64,000 nucleotides of DNA from Branchiostoma floridae (Eukaryota > Chordata > Leptocardii > Amphioxiformes > Branchiostomatidae). This document shows positions 12,001-18,880 of the stretch, piece after piece. The stretch lies in NCBI RefSeq assembly GCF_000003815.2, contig NC_049983.1, positions 1 through 64,000 of the forward strand. The letters run 5' to 3'. Numbering within the stretch: position 1 is the stretch's first letter; the number at the start of each line of letters is the position of its first letter. Under the pieces are notes generated by a model. The model made no database searches, was not told the DNA's origin, and saw only the letters and a program-made list of their open reading frames with translations. Position numbers and translations under genes: made by a program.

Positions 12001-15000
12001 CCGGCCCCGATATCCCCGGATTTCAGCACTGGTAACCGAGTGCTGGCGGCAGTTCAGCACTGGAAAACGAGTGCTGACAGAAGTTCAGCACTGGAAAACG
12101 AGTGCTGAAAGAAATTCAGCACTGGAAAACCAGTGCTGAGGGAGTTTCAGCACTCGAACAAGGCCGATCAGCACTGGAAAACGCGTGCTGAAAGAATTTC
12201 AGCACTGGAAAACCAGTGCTGAGGCCGTTCAGACAATTGATTCAGCACTGGAACACCAGTGCGGAAGGCGAGGTTTTCGTAGACTTGCGGTTGTGGGTGT
12301 AAATGTAGGTCAATCAACGTATATTGAGAAGCTTTTGATGGATTTTCATGATATCTGGTATTTCAGGAGCGGTTGCAAAACGGAACGTACAGTTCGAAAG
12401 AGGTTGACCTGACATTTTCCGTCGGTACTGCAGCGGGCCGAGTGTGTGTGCCCGTTTATTTGCAGAATGCAGAACTCCAGACGTTGCGGATGGTTTTGCA
12501 TGATATTTGGCAGATATGTAGAGGTTGGGAAAAGGAAGGTCAAGTTCAAAAGCTAAGTAACAGTGAACATTATCAGGCACAAAGCATGCAAATCAGGGTC
12601 TTATTTACATAATATATGAGGAAATGCTATGATAGCCTTGTTTGCTAATAGAAGACTTTCATACTTTGGACAACACAATAATTAAAACATATTTTGTTAT
12701 TTGGTTAGACAAAGACGATCAGCTGATAATTTATGCTAATGAGGACATTATTTGCATAATGACTGAGAAACATTTATAATACATCAGCCGAAAAGGTTAG
12801 TTAAGATTTTAATCTAAGATTTCACTAATAAAGGGAACTCTACAGCCCAGTTATATCTACAAATTTTAAGAACATGACCATCATAACATCAACAATCTAT
12901 AAGGTTTCTTCATAATAAACCTTGTTAATTTGGTGAAGGTGCGTGGAACTCTAGATCAGATTAACATTAATTCACCTTTATCCGCGGATTGACCTATATC
13001 CGTTGCTTTCAAAAACAGGATATTTAGGAATATGATATGAAGTCCACGGATGGCGGTTACAAACTGTGATATTTTGAAAACGTTAAAATTTGAAAACATA
13101 ATCCGTAGAGTTGACATTACAAAGTTGTTAAAAGCAACGGATTTTGGTTACCCGCGGATAAAGGTGAATGTTTGCCCTCAGGATACAGACGACTGGAACA
13201 CAGCGGTGGTGTGGCAGGCTTTGCTTCTCTTCTAACCCTGTACCCTGACGCTTCGGGAGGAGTCTATACCTCCGTCAATGGTCCCAGTACGGCAGGGGTG
13301 GCCTCCGACGTCCACGAAATCATCCACGGCATGGTCGGAGATATCCTCACAGGTACAAAGTTTGATTACGAAATTGAGCTTTGGACATAGGAGTTTTCTT
13401 TTACACAACCATTTTTCTCACCTGCCTGTCAGACATCTTTCGAAGTATAGCTTCTAACTGGAGTTCTGCTTGTAGCCGATGTAGGTGGCGCTTTTCCGGC
13501 GAGAACACTATCCCAAACGTGGCTTAGCTTGTACCACCCCCCCCCCCCCACCCCCCTTCGTCCCGGTTCGTCACTAGGGTGGACTTCCTTACCTAAACTG
13601 CTTCTTGATTTCAACGGATTCGTCTGTTGTCTTCTCTGTCTATAACCTTTTCGCCACCGCGAAAGCGCAACCTACATCGGCTGCATATAGCGGCGAGAAG
13701 CAGAACTCCAGTTAGAAGCTCAAAGAAAGATCGATGTCTGACAGAAATCGAAACTTCAGCAGGTGAGAAAAACTGGTTGTGTAAAAGAAAACTCCTATGT
13801 CCTATGATCCATCAACCTGATGAAATTATTTTCGAAAGCTTTACGTTGTTCCAACACAAAAAAAGAAAAAAACTCACCGTAAAATTTCGGCCGATCTCAC
13901 CAACCTTCGTCAGATATCTCACCACGTTCCGGAAGTCGGATGTGTGATGACGTCAGGAGCGAATCGTAAATGGCGGGAAGGCGGAATCTACCACCTTCAC
14001 GGTTCAATGAGGGTTGATGACACCCCCCCCCCCCACGTCACAAACCAATATTGTATCTTATCCAAAATGCGTACTAAATTTGTGTTGCAACGAAGCTTAA
14101 CTTCGTGATTATGTCTCCTACCAACATAGATGAGTTTTCATTCGAAGGTACAAAGTTTCTAATCTCAAGGTAGAGGTTGGGATCAAAAATGGTTACGTTT
14201 TCCCCGTTTCTGTCACAGATCGTCTCCCTTAATTTTGGAGATACCAACGTTGTAACCTCGAAATTCTTGGTTGGATGAAAACAGACCGTTGCAAACCCAT
14301 AGACAATATTTCAAGCCGAGAGATAAATGGCATGGAGCTCCCCCCGACATTCCTCCTGACTTCTTACCGACTAAGGTTGGTGCTGCTAGGTTGGGAGTAG
14401 CCAGGAACACACACTTTTCTAGCTTCAGTTCGTTTCTCTGGTTACATCCGAGCAACATATGACCTTGTCACCTTTAAGTTGTCAAAAACGTGCAGAGAAC
14501 TTTTAAAAAGAAGGAAACCTCACTGAGCAACGCCCAACCACAGATGGGCTTAGTTAGGTGCAGTCTCACTGCACTTGCGTCAAACTTGTGTCACTGCGGG
14601 GTTCCTTCACAGCGTCACTGTTTTAGGATTTTCTAAATTTTTTTCAATTTATGATTTAGGTATTGTGTAATACGAAAAATTATGACTCAGAAGACAAAAA
14701 ATACACAAAAAAGTAAGAAAATTCGTTCTTTATTCCTGACATTCGTCGAGTATCTTTCGAACCCCGCAGTGACGCAAGTGCAGTGAGAGTGTACTATGGC
14801 CTGGAGAATGTCGGGAGACCATGGAAGGCTATGTGTGACTGATGGCCTTTAGAAATAAGCAAGAGAAAAACTGAAATTTTAATGTCTATTATTTCTTTTG
14901 CTCACCAATAGGCAAGGACCACTGGCTAAACGCCACCACAGCCTGCACGTATCCTGAGCCTTGGTGGACGAGACCGGAGCCCAACAGCACCGTCCTCCTC

Positions 15001-15447
15001 GAGATCTCGGACAACTTCCCGCGAGACAAACGTGACTACGAGGGTGTCTATGGCAACCACGCGGCAGGCAATTTGACGATAACCCTGAACACGACCGACA
15101 ACAAGTTATACTTCAGAATCGGTCTGACCGGACGTGGTCTAGTTCTTCCTACCGTTTCTGATTACCACATTCTCTGTCGAGCAGAACCGATAGCATATAG
15201 CCCCGCATTCGTTGCTATCATAGGCCAGAAAGATGGTAAAGTATTCTCTTTAGCCCTGCAAAGCGATCCCCCTGAACCTCTTGTACTGTTCGAGCGAGGC
15301 CTGAAGCTGACAGACCCGGACCCTACAGAGCCGGAGTGGGACGACTGTACAAGTGTCTCCGGCTCTGCAAGGGACATGTCCTATGGTTACATCTTCCTCG
15401 TCTTGTTCAGCATGGTCTTTGCGAACTACATGACCAATCTGATGTGA
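2972..15447 (+). CDS. Beta-lactamase-like serine hydrolase (partial 5'), five visible exons
   Basis: Joined exons 2972-3017, 3154-3426, 4073-4332, 13182-13352 and 14912-15447 keep a single frame (junction phases 2, 2, 1, 1) and give about 427 residues. Visible family marks are a Tyr-x-Asn motif ([12 protein letters not shown]) with the following GQSYE block, a [16 protein letters not shown] segment, and the third motif as HSGGVAGF in exon 4. The SxxK nucleophile motif should lie about 50-100 residues upstream and is missing (gap or outside). A C-terminal beta-rich domain with several Asn-x-Ser/Thr sites ends in a hydrophobic tail ([12 protein letters not shown]), suggesting a GPI-anchored or membrane-tethered extracellular protein. 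Family members (penicillin-binding-protein-like, class C fold; gigasin-6/LACTB-like) are serine hydrolases; the substrate cannot be read from sequence. Intron 3 (8.8 kb) contains a P450 gene on the other strand. Confidence 0.85.
3154..3426 (+). CDS. Serine hydrolase exon with Tyr-x-Asn motif
   Basis: Acceptor CTCTTGCAG before 3154 and donor CAG|GTCAGT at 3427. It encodes the HYNN active-site motif followed by [19 protein letters not shown] and [10 protein letters not shown], typical of class C beta-lactamase-like proteins. Confidence 0.9.
4073..4332 (+). CDS. Serine hydrolase exon with [16 protein letters not shown]
   Basis: Acceptor CCGTTATTAG before 4073 and donor AGAG|GTACTT at 4333. The [16 protein letters not shown] stretch is a conserved family block, and GYGLGWGI near the end leads toward the HSGG motif in the next exon. 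GC content is clearly higher than in the intron around it. Confidence 0.9.
4358..4508. mobile_element. Short inverted-repeat element (MITE) in hydrolase intron 3
   Basis: Ends ACGTCACAT.. (4358) and ..ATGTGACGT (4508) are imperfect inverted repeats with a CCCGGTC / GGGCCCGGT block inside. No coding capacity. Confidence 0.5.
4960..5335. repeat. Tandem repeat, about 152-bp unit
   Basis: Two close copies (about 5061-5212 and 5213-5335) share AATGGTATACCTGG and CTGTAAAC..AACTCGAGATG blocks with a 152-bp spacing. A more diverged third unit lies at about 4960-5060. Confidence 0.75.
5776..5968. mobile_element. MITE with TTCACCTTTATCC ends, copy 1
   Basis: Inverted arms of about 45 bp begin GTTCACCTTTATCC and end GGATAAAGGTGAAC. 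No open frame. A second copy sits at 12970-13169. This copy lies just downstream of the P450 stop codon. Confidence 0.8.
5980..6158 (-). CDS. P450 last exon (haem-binding)
   Basis: Acceptor TTTATTTCCAG before 6158 (minus). Encodes [20 protein letters not shown] with the haem-ligand Cys and ends at a TAG at 5980. Starts in phase 1. Confidence 0.92.
5980..10297 (-). CDS. Cytochrome P450, CYP2-like (clan 2), one exon missing
   Basis: Haem-thiolate monooxygenase of the endoplasmic reticulum. Exons 10297-9913, 9363-9221, 8766-8556, 8151-7868, 7734-7546 and 6158-5980 join with matching phases. Seen in order: N-terminal membrane anchor (residues about 21-40), Pro-rich hinge NLPPYPAG, helix-[12 protein letters not shown], helix-I AGTETTG, helix-K ETMR (ExxR), and haem loop [11 protein letters not shown] with the Cys ligand. 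An exon carrying the PERF region is absent between 7546 and 6158. Exon 5 ends in phase 0 and the last exon starts in phase 1, so its length must be 1 modulo 3. The 142 nt usual for CYP2 genes fits and would bring the protein to about 510 residues. The gap at 7332-7431 lies there. The whole gene is nested antisense within intron 3 of the serine hydrolase. The substrate is unknown. Confidence 0.92.
6178..6745 (-). mobile_element. Penelope-like retroelement fragment with GIY-YIG domain
   Basis: The frame at 6736-6503 reads [19 protein letters not shown] and continues TAEHQ. This is the zinc-ligand-like Cys pair plus the core of a GIY-YIG nuclease as found at the C-terminus of Penelope-like elements. 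After a short non-coding stretch with an AG, a second frame (about 6470-6320) reads [20 protein letters not shown], the usual continuation in that family. The copy is truncated and frame-broken, so it is a dead fragment. It lies in the P450 intron before the haem exon. Confidence 0.75.
7058..7331 (+). CDS. Light-harvesting chlorophyll-binding protein fragment (algal type)
   Basis: An uninterrupted 91-codon frame includes [40 protein letters not shown] and [24 protein letters not shown] followed by E-I-K-H-G-R-x-A-M-L is the chlorophyll-binding helix signature of LHC / fucoxanthin-chlorophyll proteins of algae. GC is about two thirds with C/G third positions, against AT-rich flanks. The fragment ends at the 7332 gap and has no start codon or splice context. 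Animals have no such gene. The likeliest explanation is food-alga DNA joined at a scaffold gap; gene transfer is possible but unsupported. Confidence 0.85.
7332..7431. other. Assembly gap, 100 N
   Basis: Exactly 100 N. The algal-type frame ends on its left edge, and a P450 exon is missing from this interval. Confidence 0.95.
7546..7734 (-). CDS. P450 exon 5 (K helix)
   Basis: Acceptor GTCAACACAG before 7734; donor CAG|GTATAG after 7546. Encodes [10 protein letters not shown], then the ETMR (ExxR) motif and PHSTTQD. Phase 0 at both ends. Confidence 0.92.
7868..8151 (-). CDS. P450 exon 4 (I helix)
   Basis: Acceptor TTTTCTCCAG before 8151; donor AAG|GTACAG after 7868. Contains [14 protein letters not shown], the oxygen-binding I-helix motif. 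Confidence 0.92.
8168..8311. mobile_element. Small inverted-repeat derivative sharing sequence with the 6178-6745 fragment
   Basis: Perfect 21-bp inverted ends (8168-8188 and 8291-8311). The interior matches 6180-6310, including CTTGATCACGGAGTGACCCA, and the sequence after 8311 (TGTGTACATACGTGACTGATGA) matches 6705-6725. It therefore looks like an internally deleted relative that lost the GIY-YIG part. It sits in P450 intron 3. Confidence 0.65.
8556..8766 (-). CDS. P450 exon 3
   Basis: Acceptor CTTTTTCAG before 8766; donor GGAG|GTAAAT after 8556. Encodes [11 protein letters not shown] ... [12 protein letters not shown] ... ALRFVPG, the standard CYP2 helix D-F region. Phases 0 to 1. Confidence 0.9.
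8836..9140 (+). mobile_element. 3' end of a non-LTR retrotransposon (LINE)
   Basis: The frame up to 9048 reads [33 protein letters not shown] and SLDIFKEHL. This R-NS / FPRT..EWN / SLD.FK pattern is typical of the last residues of CR1/L2-type reverse transcriptase ORFs. A short 3' tail with GATACAGATAGAT follows. 5'-truncated and inserted antisense in P450 intron 2. Confidence 0.7.
9221..9363 (-). CDS. P450 exon 2 (C helix)
   Basis: Acceptor TTCCCCAAG before 9363; donor AGG|GTAGGA after 9221. Encodes [20 protein letters not shown]; the Trp and Arg of helix C contact haem propionates in this family. Phase 1 to 0. Confidence 0.88.
9450..9860. repeat. Palindrome-rich repeat block in P450 intron 1
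   Basis: A perfect 24-bp palindrome at 9817-9840 (half-site TATCCCAGAAGC), a near copy at 9753-9776, and repeated GGATATC / TATCCAGA motifs around them. No coding frame. Confidence 0.6.
9913..10297 (-). CDS. P450 first exon
   Basis: ATG at 10297; donor AAAAG|GTGACT after 9913. Encodes the membrane anchor [20 protein letters not shown], the hinge [16 protein letters not shown] and [12 protein letters not shown]-rich exon in AT-rich surroundings. Confidence 0.93.
10298..10330 (-). promoter_or_regulatory. P450 5' flank with CACGTG E-box
   Basis: Just upstream of the ATG the minus strand has CACGTGAGAAAAACGTGAG, a palindromic E-box plus a half-site. No TATA box was recognised. Whether this is 5' UTR or promoter is not decided by the sequence. 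Confidence 0.3.
10479..10752. mobile_element. MITE with TAGCCTGGGTACCAT ends and 9-bp target duplication
   Basis: Left end TAGCCTGGGTACCAT, right end ATGGTACCCAGGTTA. Both sides are flanked by TCAGATTGG (10470-10478 and 10753-10761). Non-coding, about 274 bp. Confidence 0.85.
11066..11160. repeat. Cluster of three CAGCACTGG hairpins
   Basis: Three short palindromic units of the form CAGCACTGG-(4-6 nt)-CC/CGAGTGCTG follow one another. The same unit forms a larger cluster at 11760-12270. Confidence 0.85.
11760..12270. repeat. Cluster of about 15 CAGCACTGG hairpins
   Basis: Units of about 23-26 bp, each a near-palindrome (CAGCACTGG...CCAGTGCTG), separated by unlike spacers of a few to about 40 bases. 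Several units carry matched or unmatched changes in the arms (CGAGTGCTG, AGTGCGG). The blocks GGAAGGCGAGGTTTT before 11940 and at 12266 suggest the cluster itself was partly duplicated. Confidence 0.85.
12290..12590. repeat. Diverged relative of the 4960-5335 tandem repeat
   Basis: Shares the GATGGATTTTxATGATAT(C/T)TGG block twice (about 12338 and 12488), as in the 152-bp repeat. No gene in 12290-12960. Confidence 0.5.
12970..13169. mobile_element. MITE with TTCACCTTTATCC ends, copy 2
   Basis: Ends ATTCACCTTTATCCGCGG and CCGCGGATAAAGGTGAAT. Same family as 5776-5968. The right end stops 12 bp before the exon that starts at 13182. Confidence 0.85.
13182..13352 (+). CDS. Serine hydrolase exon with HSGG motif
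   Basis: Acceptor GTTTGCCCTCAG before 13182 and donor CACAG|GTACAA at 13353. Encodes [19 protein letters not shown] (third active-site motif) and ends [10 protein letters not shown]. Phase 1 at both ends, 171 nt. Confidence 0.92.
13383..13802. mobile_element. Foldback element with hammerhead-like arms
   Basis: The left arm (13383-13506, minus orientation) and right arm (about 13648-13802) are inverted copies sharing GCAGAACTCCAGTTAGAAGC, ATGTCTGACAG and AAACTCCTATGTCC. The spacer is C-rich. A related single arm lies at 40294-40466. Confidence 0.75.
13803..14560. other. Hydrolase intron 4, no gene recognised
   Basis: Contains a poly-C run and unremarkable AT-rich sequence. Overlapping frames on both strands at 14213-14462 show no domain. 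Confidence 0.4.
14561..14792. mobile_element. MITE with TCTCACTGCACTTGCGTCA ends
   Basis: Left arm TCTCACTGCACTTGCGTCA (about 14564) with GCGGGGTTC, and right arm GAACCCCGCAGTGACGCAAG then TGCAGTGAGA (to about 14788). Non-coding middle of about 150 bp. Confidence 0.65.
14912..15447 (+). CDS. Serine hydrolase last exon (C-terminal domain, membrane tail)
   Basis: Acceptor CTCACCAATAG before 14912, phase 1. Encodes [18 protein letters not shown], several Asn-x-Thr sites, a beta-rich segment, [20 protein letters not shown], and a hydrophobic C-terminus after [13 protein letters not shown] ends at 15447. Confidence 0.92.
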
Positions 15448-15499
15448 TATCACGACAGAATGTTAATCCACATGACTTGATTTTATAAATGACATTCAT

Positions 15500-15597
15500 G
15501 CGCGCGATCGTTCGAATGGTAACGATCACCAGTCGCATTGGCAGGAAGCGTACCTCTGGGAAACGACCAAAGCACAATATGGCTGGATTCCAGGCTA
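15500..15597. mobile_element. Solo end of a TAGCCTGGAATCC-type hAT-like element
   Basis: Sequence from about 15500 to GGATTCCAGGCTA at 15597 matches the right arm of the complete element at 40884-41444 (GGCAGGAAGCGTAC, CGACCAAAGCACAATA). The other end is missing. It lies about 50 bp after the hydrolase stop codon and may be in its 3' UTR. Confidence 0.7.
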
Positions 15598-16169
15598 ACG
15601 GCCGACTACATGTCAAGAAAAATAAACTAGGTGTATAGAGTAACTATTTCTAAATGAACAATGTGCAATGTAAGCCTACTCAGCTGAATCCCAGTGAGAC
15701 TTTACAGTACGTAAAAAGAAATTTCTATGGTTTAAATTTTAGATTGCAGACATGGCACTAATTTTACTCAGTATAAGATTTTCATCAAGCTCGCATTTTG
15801 AGAATGTGAAAAAAAAACGAAAATAAAACTTCTTGCTTTATATCGTCTATAGCAATAGAGGCTGTATTGTATGAGCAAAACACGACCCTGACTTCTACTT
15901 CCTGTCAGTATGCAAGTCATTTCGCCTCCTCTTCCTGTCACATTCCATTTCCCCCTTAAAATCCTGCCACTCTACTTTATTCATACGACTTCGATCATAA
16001 CTACGAACACAATTAAGGCCAGCAAATATCACAAGTTCTTAGAAATAAGTTACACTGCACAAAGAATATTTAACGTTTTTATGAATTTTATTTGTCAACA
16101 CGGCGTTTAATTTTTGCACATCACTGGAAACGCCGGTCTTCCGTTGATCTTCCATGCCGGGTACAGGAG

Positions 16170-16189
16170 TCAGCGTCGCCTCATGGCGT
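16170..16189 (-). CDS. Peptide precursor exon 2 (short, basic C-terminus)
   Basis: Acceptor CTTCTTTTCAG precedes 16189. Phase 1 completes an Asp codon and gives AMRRR and TGA. An acceptor in matching phase about 300 bp downstream supports it, but such a short exon is uncertain. Confidence 0.5.
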
Positions 16190-16731
16190 CTGAAAAGAAG
16201 CATACATATCAGATCTGACAGCAGAGCCAACGAAATTTCAGTAATTTTCAGCCATAAATTGTTAGATTTTAGAGGGTCTCTGAGGGGGATCCCAGACCGC
16301 CATAACGAAAAATACATGGAGGGTTTTAACAATATGGCTGTTCATAGTTCCACATATCTATCACACATACAAAGTATGTATATATTTGGCCGACTCCATC
16401 TTCCGGCCTCTGCCGGGTTTTGCCTGGTTTTCTTAAATGTATTTACAGTACATGGTAAAAAAAGGGACAGCAAAACGTGATTTTTCTTACCTTCTTGCTC
16501 CTCCAGATCCTGTACCTTCTGTGCACGTGCGTCAAGCTGCTCATCCACTTCATCCAACAGGTCATGTAGGTTATCCAGGAGGGACCTCGTTTCTTTCTCG
16601 TACCCCGGCAGCTCTTCATTTTCCAGCTTACCTCTACGCCGCCGGCGACCCCACAAGAAGCCCTCCGAGTGGTCAATCAGCATTGCGGTGAAAACCATCG
16701 TCACAAGCAGCACACAGACGAACAGCCTCAT
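16170..16731 (-). CDS. Small secreted basic peptide precursor, two exons
   Basis: Exon 1 (16731-16491) starts MRLFVCVLLVTMVFTAML, a clear signal peptide, followed by DHSEGFLWGRRRRRGKL and an acidic heptad-like helix (LLDNLHDLLDEVDEQLDARA). Donor GAAG|GTAAGA, phase 1. Exon 2 (16189-16170) follows acceptor CTTCTTTTCAG and adds six residues, Asp-Ala-Met-Arg-Arg-Arg, then TGA, for 86 residues in all. A spliced 5' UTR is likely because CCCCTCAG|GTG lies just before the ATG. GFLW-Gly before five Arg is a possible amidation/cleavage site (inference). I do not recognise the family. Confidence 0.7.
16491..16731 (-). CDS. Peptide precursor exon 1 (signal peptide, GFLWGRRRRR)
   Basis: The true ATG is taken at 16731 (MRLF). 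The upstream in-frame codon run has only a GTG. Ends at the donor GAAG|GTAAGA at 16491. Confidence 0.72.
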
Positions 16732-16744
16732 GGTGTACACTCAC

Positions 16745-17329
16745 CTGAGGGGAAAGGAAATAGTCTTCTTTATAGTTGGATATTTTCCATCGCATATAGA
16801 GATTTTCGTTTGATTTATTCGGCTGTACAGAGAAATACAGCCCGGGCTACCCAACTAGCCGAAGGCTATTTCAACGGCTAGCCCTGGTAACAACACAGTA
16901 TAGAATATACATCATTACGTTTACCAATTGTTTTTCGAAGTAGGTTATACAAATACAGACAACGCAAGATACGGATAATTTTGACTGTGCAGAGGCAATC
17001 TGTGTTCAGAACCTTGACTAGCATTCGTGTCGTCTGTGACTCTAGTATGAAAGCAGTCGTTACTCTCTGTGATATCAAGTCTATGATAATACAAGTATTA
17101 CGAGGTTATAACAATATAAGGCTATGTGAAGTAATTGCCACGTGTGAACGAATTAATACAGATCGTTCAGTAAGAACAGTGTTTGTTTTGGTGAAACTGA
17201 GTAGCACATATAGCGGACACAACTACATAGCAAGAGGTTGACTCCGATCGCAAGGGCTAGCGGATGTCAACAATCAGGACGAGCAAGGCGGGAAGAAATA
17301 GCTTGGCCGAGTTGACCAGGGTTTGGGCC
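16745..17329. other. No gene recognised
   Basis: Intergenic or 5' flank of the peptide gene; short imperfect inverted repeat GGCTA...TAGCC around 16855-16880. No domain in the open frames. Confidence 0.4.
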
Positions 17330-18085
17330 GAGTTAACGCTGGCCGAAATTCTAGATTGGTCAGAGCTTGCTGAATTTCAGCATCGCCCGAGCATCGACTG
17401 TATATTTTTAAAACAATCTGCTTCATCACAAATTGGACGGGGCTCGGTGTTTGACTCCGGAAAATTCAAGTGGTTGTCCTTTCTGCTTTTTTATTGTACA
17501 ACTGACATCACGCGGACGGACGAGCTTTTAAAAGTCGCCCGAAGCCCGCGTAACCGCCAAAACGCCGGTCATAGTCCGGCCGAAAATGTCCATTTGGAGC
17601 TTGTCGACAAATCGGCCGAGCTAAACTCTTGATTTGTAAAGGGTTGCTAGGAGTTCAGACCTGGAAAAACCAGTGCTCGGAGAAGTTCAGCACTGGAAAT
17701 CCAGTGCTGAGGTGTGAGCTTCAGTACTGGAACAAGGCCATTCGTCAGCACTGACCGCCCAGTGCTAAAGCCCCGTTTACAAATCAATAATTGAGCTCGG
17801 TCGATTTGTCAGCGCGAGCTCTAAATGGACATTTTCGGCCGGAGTATGACATTTTCGGCAGGAGTTTGGCGATTACGCGGGCTTCGGGCGACTTTTTCAA
17901 GCTCCGCGTGATGTCAGTTGTACATTAAAAAAAAAGCAGAAAGGACAATCACTTGAACTCTCCGTAGTGAAACACCGAGCCCCGTCCAATTTGTGACGAA
18001 GCCGATTGTTTAAAAAAATACAGCCGATGCTCGGGCGATGTTGAAATACGGCTAGCTTTGACCGATCTATAAATTCGGTCGGCGT
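17330..18085. mobile_element. Long foldback element with CAGCACTGG hairpins in the loop
   Basis: The left arm (17330-17643) and right arm (17773-18085) are inverted copies at roughly 85-90 percent by eye, sharing ACAAATTGGACGGGGCTCGG and GTCGCCCGAAGCCCGCGTAA. The 130-bp loop holds about four of the CAGCACTGG hairpin units. A further degenerate unit lies at 18128-18155. The arms encode similar frames on opposite strands only because they are inverted copies. Confidence 0.8.
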
Positions 18086-18571
18086 TCGCATGGATTGTAA
18101 AGCCGGCGTAAGGCCGATTCAACCGTTGATTCAGTACTGGAACACCAGTGAGGAACCCGCCAGTTTTGTACATTTGCCCTATTGTTGGGCCCGTAGTCTG
18201 TTACGCTGTTGCGATCAAGTTAAACTAAATAGACCAGCTTTAAGATACAATAAAATGAGCGATATATACTGACTGCTTTGTGAAAATGGATGCTATTCAT
18301 GTAATGCTAAATAAGAGTAGCTGATAATGTAAACTTGGTACCTACCCGGTGTGCAAGAGCGATCACGATGTCCCTTGCGTTCGCAGGGATAATTTGTTTT
18401 GGAGTAGCTATAGGGACAAAATGGAGTGTTCGCGGTTAAAATTGCCATATAGGGTTTGGACCAATGGCTTACTTACCATGGACCTTGCTTACATGTTACC
18501 CTGGGGGCCATCCGAGAACGGGCGGCTATTGGGACAGTTTATTCGGTAGCCCAAGACAGACAGGTCCGCCG

Positions 18572-18766
18572 AGCTCCTACAAAGCGATCCCTCTGAAACG
18601 CCTGTACTGTTCGAGCGAGGCCTGAAGCTGACAGACCCGGACCCTACAGAGCCGGAGTGGGACGACTGTACAGGTGTCTCCGGCTCTGCAAGGGGCACGT
18701 CCTCTGGTTACATCTGCCTGGTCTTGTTCAGCATGGTCTTTGCGAACCACATGACCATCCTGGTGT
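18572..18766 (+). pseudogene. Duplicated fragment of the serine hydrolase last exon
   Basis: About 195 bp matching 15256-15447 at high identity: [34 protein letters not shown] and a hydrophobic tail ending in the same stop position. The similarity runs a little into the 3' flank (GTGATAT). No upstream exons lie next to it and the left break is abrupt at 18572, so it is most likely a truncated copy. The frame is still open, so use as an alternative last exon is not excluded. Confidence 0.75.
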
Positions 18767-18880
18767 GATATGTCGAGTGTATGTTAGGCCAGACTACCTT
18801 AATGTTATGAACGACATTGATTTTCACCTGTTAAAAAAACACATGTCACCCACATGTTCTGGGGTCTACAGAGGATTTTA

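Noticed and set aside
11760-12270. CRISPR-like array (palindromic repeats with different spacers)
   Set aside because: The units vary in sequence and length, spacers are irregular, and the DNA is an animal nuclear genome without cas genes.
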